NCBI RefSeq assembly: GCF_000372725.1
Contig: NW_005201392.1
Location: 863,620-927,619 of the forward strand
Direction: 5' to 3'
Source: Emiliania huxleyi CCMP1516
Taxonomy: Eukaryota > Haptophyta > Isochrysidales > Noelaerhabdaceae
Length of the DNA: 64,000 bases
Part shown: positions 1-10,186 of the stretch, one piece after another
How the letters are laid out: each line of letters opens with the position of its first letter
Numbering within the stretch: position 1 is the first letter of the stretch
Notes under the pieces: model-generated
What the model saw: the letters and a program-made list of their open reading frames with translations, nothing else
The model's database searches: none
What the model was told of the DNA's origin: nothing
Made by a program: the position numbers and the translations under genes

Positions 1-1601
1 CGCCGCCGCCGCCTTGCTGCTCGCGCCGCCGCTGGGCGACTTTACCGCGCGCGGCGGCTTGGGCGCCTTTTGCGAGCGGGGCGAGCGGGGCGACGGCGCC
101 GCCGCGTCGCAGCGTCCGGCGGGCGCGTCGCACCTTGAGTATGGGAAGAGGGGGGGGGGGGGGAGTGCACGCCGAGTGCTCTCGTCTCTCCGCCACCTCT
201 CATAATGGGGGTGGGGTGGGGAGGAGGAGGGAGGGAAGGAGGGAGGGAGGAAGGAAGGGGAGGGGGGGGGGGGGCACCCCCGGGGCAGCATCCAAAAACA
301 CGCGGGGGACTCCGCGACAGGCTCCCTCTCCGTACCCTCGACGCCGCACCGACCACAGACGCGCGCCTGTGCGTGCCCGCCCGCCGCCTCGGCCGCCGCC
401 TCGGTCGCCCCCTCGGCCGCCGCCTGCGCCGCCGCCTCGGCCGCCACCTGCTCGTTGTAGAGCGACTGCGAGTGCAGCAGCTCGTCGGTGATCCTCCGCT
501 CGATGGGAGGGAGCAGCGTGTGGCAGCCTCGGAGCTTGACGCGGACCTACGGGACATGTCTCGGACATGTCCTCGACGTGTCCTGGACATGTGGCAGCCT
601 CGGAGCTTGACGCGGACCTCGCCCGTGTGCCGCGTCGCCCTCGCGCGCGGCTCCTCGTGCTTCCCCGACGCCTCTTGCTGCGCGCGCAGAGACGGCTTCG
701 GCTCGAGCAGCGCGGGAGAGGCAGGCAGCCCACCGGCCCCCTCCTTGCCCCCGCCCCTCCGGCCGCCCCTCGCCCCCCGCCCCCCGCTGGCGGCGGGGGG
801 CGGCAGCGGCTCGAGCCACGCAACCATCGGGATCGCATTCCGGTAGACGGCGCACTTGTGGTTGAACTGGTACAGGCAGCGCACCAGCTGGAGAGCGTCC
901 GGCGTGGCGCGCAGGTGCTGCCTCGCCCAAAAGAGGCGCGCCGCTGGGTGGACGTCCGCCTGGGTCAGCATCGCGGAGGGCACCCCTCGCCGCCTCGCCT
1001 CGGTGAGGAGGATCGCCTTCAGGTAGTTGACGAGGCGCGTCCCGTGCCCGTGTCCAGCCACCGACGGCTTTTGGTCGACAAAGATGATCTCGACGAGGAG
1101 GACTAGCAGCGGCGCCGTCTGGCAAGAGACGAGACGGAAGGTGGCGCCGCCGATGACCGAGGTGTGCTCGCGCAGCGAGATGGAGTGCGCATCGGGAGAC
1201 GCAATCAGACGCGCCAGGTGAGAGCCGGTGCGCAGACCGGGCAGGAGCCGGTCGCAGAGCGCCTTGTACTCGCGCAGGCCCTCGGAAAACTTGAAGCCCG
1301 AGTTGCGCCTGCTTTTTAGCGTGTATGCACCCGGCTGCGAGACGATGCTCATCTCGTAGCGCGGGACGACGTCCTTCGGGTCGGGCGGCGGCAGGAAGGG
1401 CGCAGCCGCCGGCGGATCCACCTCAACCTCGAGGACCCAGGGCGGCGGCGGGAGGTTGCCGTAGTCGCTGTCGTCGCTCGACGAGTGGCCCCCGTCGGCA
1501 TCGTGGGCGGATGACATGGTGGAGAGGCACGAGAGGGGATCTCTCGCGCGCAGCAATCTGTACGATGAGGCAGCGGCGGCACCGCCAGAGGACGCTAACA
1601 C
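1..1601 (-). CDS. GCN5-type (GNAT) acetyltransferase, 3' end beyond window
   Basis: Exons on the minus strand: 1601-618, 546-350 and 133-1 (continuing out of the window). The first exon encodes a GNAT fold: IGG then a beta strand (EIIFVDQ) and the acetyl-CoA loop GHGHGTRLVNYLK, matching the Q/RxxGxG/A signature of GCN5/ATAC2 histone acetyltransferases (about residues 150-230). The family transfers acetyl from acetyl-CoA to lysine, usually histones; histone specificity here is inference. After the fold come a proline/glycine linker and a short cysteine cluster (CGRCDAPAGRC). The start is the ATG at 1601, with MSSAHDADGG at 1517 as an alternative. Intron 547-617 is 71 nt, GT-AG, and built from a 29-bp exon duplication. 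Intron 134-349 (GT-AG) is joined so that CGR continues into CDAP; its two junctions share GTGCG-CG. Basis: motifs seen; identity from family knowledge. Confidence 0.75.
520..619 (-). repeat. 29-bp exon duplication bracketing a 71-nt intron
   Basis: The same 29 bases occur at 520-548 and 591-619, 71 bp apart. On the coding strand each copy contains AG|GTCCGCGTCAAG, so removing one 71-nt unit (547-617) as a GT-AG intron restores the reading frame EVRVKLRGCHTLLPP. The unique part between the copies is a small palindromic run of ACATGTCC/GGACATGT motifs ending in CCGTAG. This is what intron gain by tandem duplication, or by an insertion with a long target duplication, would leave. Confidence 0.85.
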
Positions 1602-2239
1602 GGCAGCCGCGCGTCGAAAGAGCGAAAAAAAAGTAAAAAATCTGCCCTGCGTCGTGGGCTGCGGCTAGATGCGCAGTAGCCATGCGGCGTGATCACAGTT
1701 GCACGGGACTTCATGCAGGTAACTCCGCGTGCACCTCCCAGGTTTCTCACGACAGAGGGCCCTGGCGATGGGCTCCACGCACAGAACCACAGGTCACTGC
1801 ATCGTGTATGCCACGCTCGCATCATGCCCATGCCCATTTCTCCGAATGCGAGATGGATGGTGCAGCTGCTACCGCGGGTGGAGCAGCTGCCGCCGTGGCT
1901 GTGCTCACTCTGCGCGCGAGTTGCGATGCAGGAGGTCTCGTTAAGGTGTTGCTGCGCAAAAGGGTGGGGAGCCGCGGCGGCGCCGCAGGCGCGGGCGCGC
2001 AGTGGAAGCACGCTAGCCATACACATTCACGCAGAGAAGCTGAGACGGGTCGGGGTCGTGACGGCTCGAGGCACGAGGGTGCGCACTCGCCGGATTGACC
2101 TGCGAACGGATCACGCGATGCGAAAGCACGGGCCCAGGCGCTTGCACTGGCAGCGGCAGTCCCCGTGCGCTCGACCGCCGGCAGCAGCACGAGCTTGTGT
2201 CGCACTTCTCGGAGGGGGCGCGTCCGACCACACCCCTCT

Positions 2240-2316
2240 CCTTAAAATCCCTGTGTGTGTGTGGTGGCGGCGTGCCGTCCTCCCATCCCTCCCTTGGGTT
2301 GTCCGTTTTCTTTCTT
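2240..2316 (+). repeat. Dispersed repeat family A, copy 1
   Basis: A stretch beginning TTAAAATCCCTGTGTG and containing GCGTGCCGTCCTCCCATC followed by a TTGGGTTGTC-TTTTCTTTC tail. Nearly the same text occurs at 63480-63548, and a more diverged form at 38341-38400. Three copies in 64 kb outside genes point to a dispersed short element of unknown class. Confidence 0.7.
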
Positions 2317-2775
2317 TTTCGCGTCCGCCCAGCGGCCAGCGTCCCCTCTTCGCACAGCGCCCGGGGAGCGAGCGTCCGCTCTGCGGCCAGCCCGCTCTCC
2401 CCGCGTGGCGACGACTGCTCTCAACACTCAAGAGACAGTTTGCATTCCCGCAGGGGCACCCCTTTTTGCACCGGCCGGCACCCCCCCCCCCCCCCCTGTG
2501 TACGCGTACATGTCTGATCCTCCTTCATGCACAGTCCAACTGTCCAAGGCCCGCCTTAGCGGTGCCCCAAACCCCCCCAGCGGAGGCCAAAAAAAACTGT
2601 GTGTGCCTTCGCTTGTTCCTATTAACAGGATGTTGCTGAGATCAGCAGGAGGATGTACGACGAGATTAGGAGCAGCAGGGACCCGAGGGACCATGTGGAA
2701 GACGGCTAGTGCTAGTCCCCCATCGGGAGGACGACCCCGGCTAGTCGCCGACCACACCCACAAAGAACCCTGCAC

Positions 2776-2835
2776 AAAGACCGCAGGGCGGGGACCTGTT
2801 CCTTTTTACCCATCTCCTAGTAGAGGTGTCCGTTT
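2776..2835 (+). repeat. Dispersed repeat family B, copy 1
   Basis: Starts with the 17-mer AAAGACCGCAGGGCGGG, then a T-rich stretch with TTACCCATCTC and a TAG-rich end. The same 17-mer and TTACCCATCTC spacing recur at 6844-6908 between two genes. Class unknown; no coding capacity. Confidence 0.6.
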
Positions 2836-2988
2836 TATTTATTTCCTATTAACAACGAAGTCTAGCTCAAAAAAACTTCTAGACCAGCCAACACTTGTGG
2901 TCACTGCCATGCGCTACCCTGAAGCCTGAACACCCCCCCCCGGTACCCCCGAACCCACCCGCCACTTCCCCCTTCTCAACCCCTCGGG

Positions 2989-3558
2989 CACCTTGTGATT
3001 TTTGGGTCAAAATCGTCCCGATTTCATAATGTTCGTTCGTACGTGCATCCGCGGCGCCCAGCGCGGTGCCAGCGGCTCCCATACCTCTAAGAGGCCACCC
3101 ACCTCCGTATAGACCCTTATATCCGCGGTTTACGCCCAATAGAGGCAGCTGCAAGAGGGCCCGGACGGGCACTGCGGCACACACTGCTCGCTGCTCGGCC
3201 ATGCGGTAGCGTCCGGTGATGCCGCCCCTGCGCGGGCGGGGGCGTCTCGCTCGGCAGCAACTGCGCCGCGCAGCGCAGGTTCGAGGGTCGCGGTGGGTGG
3301 GTGCACTGGAAGACGTAGCGGTCGAGAAAGCGCTCAGCGACCGCTACGTCTCGAGGATGGAGCCGTCGCGCGGACCCGACCGGCCGACCGGCAGTAGCAG
3401 CAGGCGCCGGAGGGCGCGGGAGGCAGCGGCGACACCTCGGGCCAGAAGCGCGAGCCCTAGGCTGGTGAGGGGGCCCGCTCATGCGTAAACGGCTCTGGGA
3501 CTTAGCTAAATCGCGCATCGAAATCGGGACGATTTTGCCAGGGCACCGTCACAAGGTG
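2989..3558. mobile_element. Candidate non-autonomous TIR element (about 570 bp)
   Basis: An 18-bp perfect inverted repeat (CAAAATCGTCCCGATTTC at 3008-3025, its complement at 3520-3537) is extended outward by a second inverted pair, CACCTTGTG at 2989 and CACAAGGTG at 3550. An internal 14-bp hairpin lies at about 3312-3352. There is no open frame for a transposase and no clear target duplication at the outer ends, so this is a MITE-like candidate only. Confidence 0.4.
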
Positions 3559-3862
3559 ATGTCCGCCCCCGCAAGTCGGGCGCAGAACCGACACCGAGGG
3601 CGGGCGCAGAAACTCCGTCTGCGTCGCTCCTCCACGCTTGCAGGGCCAGGCTGCGTCGCAGCTCCACCCAAAAACGAATTCCACTCCGAACCGGGGGACC
3701 ACGCAGGGCGCAGCACCTGCAAAAGAAATCCCAATAGCGAAGCAGGGATAGCCGTTGAGGAGAAAGGGCGCAATATATCTTTCTTGATAGCCCCGCGGTA
3801 TCCGGCCCCTCCGCACAATTATTCGTTGTTCGTTCGGCGCCGACCGCCGTCACGGGCCACTG

Positions 3863-4498
3863 CTATAGGTCGCCCCCCGCCGACACCTTGGGCCTCTCCT
3901 TCCCGAGGTCGCAGATGACCAGGATCTCGACGACGGGCGCGACGACCACGACCGCCAGCGAGACAATGAGGAGCACCCACAGGAAGGCGTTCGGCCCTGC
4001 GCTTGGCTCATAGGGCGCAAAGGGAGGCTGCGGCGGCCAGGACGGTGGGTACGGAGCCTGGGGCGGCCAGGCGGGCATCGGCGAGGAGGGAGGCGACCCC
4101 TCCCCTGGTGGTGGCGCCGGCGGGGACGGCGGCGCCGGGGGCGCCTCCTTCCACTGTTCTCTCACGACGAAGATGATGAGGTAGATGGTTGCGGCGATGG
4201 GGATGAGTCGGCAGACGAGGGCGCTGATGAGGTACCTGCGTCGCGCCGCGCTGTCCTGTGGCCGGCAGCACATTCCTGAGCCCGGTCCGGCGGACAGTAA
4301 GCCAGCGATGATCATGGCAACGGATGCGATGACTCCCGGCGCCGTTAGATTGGCGATGTTGGTGTCCTGCGTCCAAACCCATCCCGCCCACGCGAGGACG
4401 AGAGAGTAGACGAGAGCGAGAAGCCCCCATAAAACAGTCGCCACCCCGAGAGCGGCGAGGAGGACCTCCTTACACCCCAAGCCCGAGCAGCCCATCAC
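3863..4498 (-). CDS. Small membrane protein, four predicted TM segments, proline-rich loop
   Basis: One 211-residue open frame starting MMGCSGLGCKEV. Four hydrophobic stretches are visible: about residues 10-38, 52-72, 86-110 and 172-198. Between the third and fourth is a 55-residue Pro-rich loop (PPSPPAPPPGEG, APYPPSWPPQ) typical of algal cell-surface proteins, and cysteines GMCC follow TM2. The layout recalls tetraspan proteins, but the tetraspanin CCG motif is absent. I do not recognise the family. It has no intron and its start is the first of two adjacent ATGs. Function unknown; location in a membrane is inferred from hydrophobicity only. Confidence 0.65.
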   Translation of the reverse strand: MMGCSGLGCKEVLLAALGVATVLWGLLALVYSLVLAWAGWVWTQDTNIANLTAPGVIASVAMIIAGLLSAGPGSGMCCRPQDSAARRRYLISALVCRLIPIAATIYLIIFVVREQWKEAPPAPPSPPAPPPGEGSPPSSPMPAWPPQAPYPPSWPPQPPFAPYEPSAGPNAFLWVLLIVSLAVVVVAPVVEILVICDLGKERPKVSAGGDL

Positions 4499-5343
4499 AA
4501 AGCCACTCTCCGGTACCTAGCTAGGTACCAGGTAGCGCTCTGCTCACACGCGGCTCGCACGCGTAGAGCAGGGGTAGCCGGGAAAGGAGGTCGGCTTTTC
4601 TTTCGCTGCACAGTAGTGTTTTGTTTTTTAATTTTAGGAAAGCGGCGAGTCGCAATTCCCGGGTGGGGTCCTTGTGGCGGACCACCCTGTCCAGAGAGGC
4701 ATGGATGCCAATCTGGGGTCTTTCGACCGAGTCTAGCTGTGTTGAGAAGAAAATACTACACGTGCACACTTGGGGACGCTGTGTGCGGGGCGGGCCCCTG
4801 CACACAACTGCCCAGGGACGACGGCAAGAAACCCAAGGGTGAAGTGAAACGAGTGGGGGGGAAATCTGTGAGTCGAAGTGCGAAGCACACTCATTGGGTG
4901 AAAGGCAGAGTTTGTCCCTACCTACTCACGCCAGTGTTCAGAAAACCCGGCGCCCCCCCCTCCCCGTGATTGCTGCCGGCGTGCGGCGTGGCCTTCTTTC
5001 GCAATTTCTTTCGCGGGTTGACGAGCCCTCGAGTGGGTGGCGTGCGCTGCGACCGACGATCCGGCGGCATGGGCGGCGCCGCCTGCGCCGACGGCTCCGA
5101 CTGACCGACCGACGCGCACGGGCACGCACGCAGCCTGCGCGGCCTGCGCGGCGTTGCACGCCAGGCCTCTCTGTGCTCTCATCACTCGTCTTGTGACGCG
5201 TCCGACATGCCCTAGTGCTAGATGTGTGGTCCGACCGAATCGGGCATCCAGGGACTTGCCGCGCGGAATGCGGCGCTTTCCCCACCGAGAACGCGAGATC
5301 GCGATCGCGTAAAACTTAGAACGCACGCGGCCGTGCACATAGA
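4499..5343. other. Intergenic region between divergent genes
   Basis: 845 bp between two divergently transcribed genes, so promoters for both should lie here. A 12-bp perfect palindrome (GGTACCTAGCTAGGTACC core) sits at about 4512-4529 close to the upstream start codon of the small membrane protein. I see no TATA box or RNA gene. Confidence 0.4.
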
Positions 5344-6558
5344 ATGCTGCGAGTCGTCGCCGCCCTCGCACTTGCGTCCTCGATTGTCGGCGCGACGCCC
5401 ACTGAGGCGCGCCCCGCGCTCGTGCGCGGCGGCGGCAGCGGCGTGCGCGCGAGCGCGAACGGGACTCCTTTGCCGCTTACGGCATCACCCAAGCGCTCAA
5501 AGCTTCTTGCTGCGGCACCAACGCCCTCCGGCGGGTTTGACGTGTCTCTTCTCCTCTACTTTGTGTTTTGGTACGTTGGCAACGCCATCTACAATATGTA
5601 CAACACCATGGCGCTCAAGGCAGTCGGTGGCAAGCACGGCGGCCTCACGATGACCGTGTCGACGTTGCAACTTGGCATATGCTCTATCTACGCCGGCATG
5701 CTCTGGCTGAGCAAGGTCAATCCCATCAAGCTTCTCGGTCTGCAGAAGCCGGAAAAAATGCTTCTGCCAAAGACGACGAAAGAGGATCTGGTCGCGACGC
5801 TTCCCGTCGGCTTCTGCGCCGCTGCGGCGCACTCTGCCGGAGTCTTCTGCCTCGGCGCCGACCCGCTCTTCGGGCAGATTGTGAAGGCGGGCGAGCCGGT
5901 GATGTCCGCGTTTGTCAACACCTTCTTCTACGGCAAGCCGCCCAGCCTCGCCAAGGTGTTCTGTCTCTTCTTCATCGTCGCCGGCGTCGGGTTCGCCTCG
6001 CTCAAGAAGGGCCTCGACGGCGCCTACAAGCTCAAGTTTGACGAGCGCGCGCTGATCTTTGGCATGATTGGCAACTCGTTCGCCGCCTTTAAGGGCTCGG
6101 AGAACAAGAAACTGATGACCAAGCCAGGTCTCAAGGACCGGATGGGCGGTGTCGCCAACCAATTCGCGCTCACCGAGCTGATAGGCTTCTTCATCTCCGT
6201 CCCGGTGATGGTCGCCACAGAGTGGAAGAAGTTCCCAGAGTTTTTCCGGCTGCTTGGATCCTCCAAGGAGCTGCAGGTCGGGCTGGTGCTCTCGGGAATG
6301 TCCTTTTACCTCTACAACGAGCTCGCCACGATGACCATCAAGAAGACCGGCGCCGTCACCGCCTCTGTCGCCAACACCGCCAAGCGCGTGATTGTGCTTA
6401 TCTTCATGTCGGCGGTTACGGGCAAAGCCCTCTCCGACGAGCAAAAGATTGGGGCAACCATCGCCATTGCATTCGTGATGCTCTACTCGGTCATCGACGA
6501 CCTCGTCAAGAAATTCAAATCTTCCTTTGTCGAAAAGGTGAAAGCGAAAATTCGCTAA
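5344..6558 (+). CDS. Plastid triose-phosphate/phosphate translocator-type transporter
   Basis: A 404-residue, single-exon member of the drug/metabolite TPT family. Residues 1-20 form a hydrophobic signal peptide (MLRVVAALALASSIVGA), followed by a basic, Ala/Arg-rich stretch to about 55, the bipartite leader used by secondary plastids. The TPT core follows with WYVGNAIYNMYNT-like and MTVSTLQLGI segments, then ten hydrophobic helices; the late helix NTAKRVIVLIFM and the C-terminal KFKSSF tail fit the family. Such proteins exchange triose phosphate, PEP or hexose phosphate for inorganic phosphate across the inner plastid envelope. The exact substrate cannot be read from the sequence. The lack of introns is unusual beside its intron-rich neighbours. 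Confidence 0.9.
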   Translation: MLRVVAALALASSIVGATPTEARPALVRGGGSGVRASANGTPLPLTASPKRSKLLAAAPTPSGGFDVSLLLYFVFWYVGNAIYNMYNTMALKAVGGKHGGLTMTVSTLQLGICSIYAGMLWLSKVNPIKLLGLQKPEKMLLPKTTKEDLVATLPVGFCAAAAHSAGVFCLGADPLFGQIVKAGEPVMSAFVNTFFYGKPPSLAKVFCLFFIVAGVGFASLKKGLDGAYKLKFDERALIFGMIGNSFAAFKGSENKKLMTKPGLKDRMGGVANQFALTELIGFFISVPVMVATEWKKFPEFFRLLGSSKELQVGLVLSGMSFYLYNELATMTIKKTGAVTASVANTAKRVIVLIFMSAVTGKALSDEQKIGATIAIAFVMLYSVIDDLVKKFKSSFVEKVKAKIR

Positions 6559-6962
6559 AAGGGCGTGAGGATACTTCGTCCCGCAGGCTGCAGCGGGGGT
6601 TGCGAGGTGCGGGGGCCCACGGGGTGCGGAGGTGAGGGGGCGGGGCTTCTCCACCTCTTGCCCCGCTGCCGTGCGATGAGTGGAGAGAAGTAAGGTGAGG
6701 ATCGGGAAACGAAAACCTCTGTCCTCGTCCTACAATCATGCTCCCAAAATGTCCGCTCTCATACACGCATCGCGGGTTTTCGCCGCGCGCTTCTCGTGCA
6801 AGGCTAGTATCCGACCCACGGCCTCTGAAAGATTCCGTTCCGTAAAGACCGCAGGGCGGGTTAAGTCCCTCATTTACCCATCTCTAAGTGAGAGGGTTCT
6901 CTCCGTTCTTTTTGGATGCTTGTATCGTATAAGAAAGAGCATGCACAATGTATATCCCATGA
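6559..6962. other. Short intergenic stretch between convergent genes, with repeat B
   Basis: About 400 bp between the ends of two convergent genes. It contains the second copy of dispersed repeat B (6844-6908, 17-mer AAAGACCGCAGGGCGGG). No gene seen. Confidence 0.5.
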
Positions 6963-8908
6963 CTACTGCTCTCCACAAACCTCAGAAGGCTCCGCCGGCG
7001 CCGCGGCCGCTGCTCCTCCGCCTCCCACCTCCGGCGCCACCGATCTCTGAGAGGCCTCAAGCTGCCTCGCTATGGACGAGAGCGTCGCCTCGTAGTGGGC
7101 CTCGCACCGCTCCAGGCGCTTACCGCTCCGGCCTCGGCAAAGGAGCCGCCACGCGCGCGCCGAGCCGCTGACCATAGAGCGGAAGGCGCGGTCCTCCAGA
7201 TCGCCGGTCGGCGTCGCGCCCTGCGGGCCGCCGCCAGCAGGTAGCTCCTCGAGGCGGAGCGCCTCGCGAGCCTTGTACATGGCAAAGACAACCTCGAGGA
7301 CAAGATCCGCCGACGTCCACTCGCCATCAAAGTCCTCCGGCACGTGGAAGGACGAGAGCGGTCTCCAGCCCGCCGCCCACGAGGTGGCGATGGGGTGGAG
7401 GAAGAGAGCCGGGTGGCGATTGGCCTTGCTAACGTTCCAGAGCAGCTCCTCGCTCCACACGCCCCGGTCCGAGTAGTCCAACTCGATGGTGATTGCGGCG
7501 GCGGCGGAACTGCTTGGCAGGCCGCCGAGCGCGTCGGCAATCCAGGGCTTGGGCACCTCCTCGAGGTAGGTGGCGCTGCCATCGGCGGCGAGGAGGACAA
7601 CGTCAACGAGGATGCCGTTCATCTGGTACAGCCCCGAAGCGTCCTGCACGCGCCCCAGCCCGTGCTCAAGGGCGGCCTCGAAGCCGCCAAACCGCCTCCT
7701 CGGCCAGGGAACCCCAAAGGAGCGCTGCTGCAGGTAGCGTATCTGCGCGCGGATCAGATAGCGGAAGCCATGGATGAAACCGCCAGCCGACTGGCGGTAA
7801 TCGACCGAGTGCATGAGGACGCCCGCGTACAGCTTGCCCGCCGTGCGCAGGTCCTCCCAGAAGGGGCCCACGGGTGGGAATTTGCCCCTTCCTACGCCGT
7901 CGCCGGCCGGTACGAGCCCGGGCCGCTGCGTCGTGAAGCCCCCGGCAAAAATCGCAACCCGCTCCGGCCGGATCGGGTCAGCAGGCGAGTCGCGGTAGAA
8001 CTCATGGTATGGGCTCGCACACGCACCCTCCTCCCTCCGCACCGGGGGCTCGGGCGGCCCTTGTTCCCTCCTCCAGCCGCGACTCCTTTCGAGCGTCTCG
8101 CGAAAGCTCCCAGGCCAAGGCATCTGGCCGGCGCCGTCGGGGCCCTGGTCGATGAGGAAACGGTCGCGCATGCCCGTCAGCTGCCCAAGGCTCTTGAGCT
8201 GGTAGCGGTCCAGGATGCCCGCGTTGTGCACTCGCACGTCACCGACGTAGTGCGTGAGGAAGGAGAATCGTGGCCGGTGTTTGTAGACGAGGTTCGTCGA
8301 GTGTGCGCACGCGGAGAGGAGGTCGGCCGTCTCGAAGGCGGAGTTGCCGCTCCCAAAGACGAACGCCGCCTTGCCGCGGCAAAACTCAGGCGCCTCGCCC
8401 GGACGCGCGGCCCGCAGCTCCTCGGCCGGGAAGGTCTCGTACGTAAAAACGCGGAAGCGGGAGGGCGCGCGGAGGCAAGCCGGAATCTCGCGGTGGCGGT
8501 AGCCAGTCGCCACGATGATGTGGTCGCCGCTCCAGGCCCGGCCATCGGCCGTTTTCACCACGTGCGACCCGTCGGCTCGGCGCGCTGTGCTCGTCACGGA
8601 GGCGTTGTAGACTACATCGAGGCCCCGCGCGATGCTGTGGAGGTAACGAACCAGGTCGTCGGCGTCGGGATACCACGACGACGAGAACTCGGGGAAGGAT
8701 TGCTCGGCGCTCAGTAGCGAGTGCCAATCGTGGCGCAGCGCCCACTCTGTGCTCTTTCCCCGCCCGTTGTTTGGCCGGTTGGCAGAGATGAGGCGCCGAT
8801 TGCGTGGGTACCTCGAGAAGAAGAGGCCAGCCTCTGCGCCCGCCTGAAGTGAGGTGAGGTAGGACTGGACATCAGTATTCACCGTCACTCCATGCTCGAG
8901 GCAGATTG

Positions 8909-8949
<41 letters not shown>

Positions 8950-9056
8950 CGTTGCGCCTCGAGAAGGACATATGAGCAATTCGCGCTTCTCAGCAGCGTG
9001 GCAGACTGAAGCCCCGCGGCGCCGGCACCGACTATCACAAAGTCGTGGTGCCGCAT
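6963..9056 (-). CDS. FOXRED2: FOXRED2-like FAD-dependent oxidoreductase
   Basis: Exons 9056-8951 and 8833-6963 give 658 residues. The N-terminus has the FAD-binding GAGAAGLQSA motif; a second dinucleotide site is GSGNSAFETADLL. FOXRED2 landmarks run in order: SRYPRNRRLIS, WALRHDWHSLLS, DADDLVRYL, FSFLTHYVGDVRVHN, HSVDYRQSAGGFIHGFRY, ASGLYQMNGILVDV. In animals FOXRED2 (ERFAD) is an ER-lumen flavoprotein of ER-associated degradation. Here no signal peptide precedes the FAD site, and the C-terminus (VCGEQ) lacks a KDEL-type signal, so an upstream leader exon is missing or the enzyme sits elsewhere. Intron 8834-8950 (117 nt, GT-AG) is largely a (CA)n tract; splicing it restores LLEAQQAGLFFSRYP. 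It also reads through as an open HTHTHT frame, which I treat as intron. Confidence 0.85.
8911..8948. repeat. (TG)n microsatellite inside an intron
   Basis: About 19 TG units. On the coding strand it reads CACACA directly after the GT donor of the FOXRED2-like intron, so it forms the 5' part of that intron. Confidence 0.9.
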
Positions 9057-9205
9057 ACACTACTGCGCGCGATTGCCCTCACCGTACCTGGACCGTGCTC
9101 AGCGTGCACAGGTCGTGCCTGCACTGTAGCGGGGACGTACGCCCGATGGTCCGCGGCAATCGTTTCGATCAACTCTCCGACGGGATATCGGCACCGCGTC
9201 GGGAG

Positions 9206-10114
9206 ATGATGTGGTTGGTCGCGACGGCTGCGCCCGCGCAGGCCAGGCGCCGCCTTCCCGAGGAAGACCATGGACGCACGGTCGAGTTCCCCGTCGGCAC
9301 ACGCGGCGAGACGCTCTACAAGCGGCCACCATTTGAGAGGCATCGCAAGCTACAGGATGTTGCTTCTGACTACACGTTTTGCGGTCTCAACACCGAGGAT
9401 TACTCAGTCTGCGCAGGCCAAGTGCACGTGCAGCCTGGAGAGACGGAGAGTGAGGCAAAAATTATGTGGACGGGTCCGATGAGCCAAAACAAGGTTCACG
9501 TTCAGTGCGGCGACGAGGCGCGCCAGCTGCGTATTTGTGATGGACAAATGGACTGTTGTCCCCGTGCCTTCCCCTAGCACCCCCGTCCACTGTGCAGACG
9601 AGTAGAACTCTCCGTTGGGCAATGAAGCAGCGACGGTTTATTACCCAAGCACCCCCTGCATCCGTTGTAGACGGACGCGACTGAGTATGCGGCGACGAGC
9701 TTCACCTACTCGATGGCGATGGCTCCCGAGATGGAGATCCTCACCGGAGCCAGCAGCTACGGCACGCCAGCGCTCACGGGCCTTCCCGCGCGTCCCGACG
9801 ACCCTAGCGCCACCGACCCTCCCCACTGCAGGCATGGGCAAGCCGACCCTCTTCCCCGGGGAACCAGAGGAGGGCGAGGCGTGGCTCTTTAACCTGCAGA
9901 CCACCCAGACCGAAGACATGGACGCGTGGCCGAATAAGATGCCGTGGGCGCCGTTCAACCGCGCCGACCCCGCCAATCTGCCGGACGATGACGACGAGGA
10001 CGACCTCCCAGGACTCGCGCCTCACCACTGGGACAAACCATTCTATTACAAGGCGCTCCCCCTCCCCTCCTTCCCCGCCCCCCCATCGCCATCCCCCCCC
10101 AAACACACACCCCG

Positions 10115-10186
<72 letters not shown>

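Larger units (their letters stand above)
1602..3862. other. Intergenic region, 2.3 kb, repeats only
   Basis: No open frame here shows a recognisable fold or intron logic. It holds two dispersed-repeat copies (2240-2316 and 2776-2835), a poly-C run near 2480, a candidate terminal-inverted-repeat element (2989-3558) and a 14-bp stem hairpin around 3312-3352. It separates the divergent or convergent neighbours without a visible promoter motif. Confidence 0.5.

Noticed and set aside
1689-2639. 316-codon plus-strand frame
   Set aside because: No domain, overlaps dispersed repeat A, composition like intergenic DNA.
5497-6654. 385-codon open frame on the minus strand
   Set aside because: It is the antisense shadow of the triose-phosphate translocator; high GC removes stops. 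No motif.
7344-8717. 457-codon plus-strand frame over the FOXRED2-like gene
   Set aside because: Antisense to a clearly conserved protein.
8906-8950. Poly(His-Thr) peptide segment in the FOXRED2-like protein
   Set aside because: The tract lies exactly where the family has none, and GT-AG splicing restores the conserved alignment, so it is intron.
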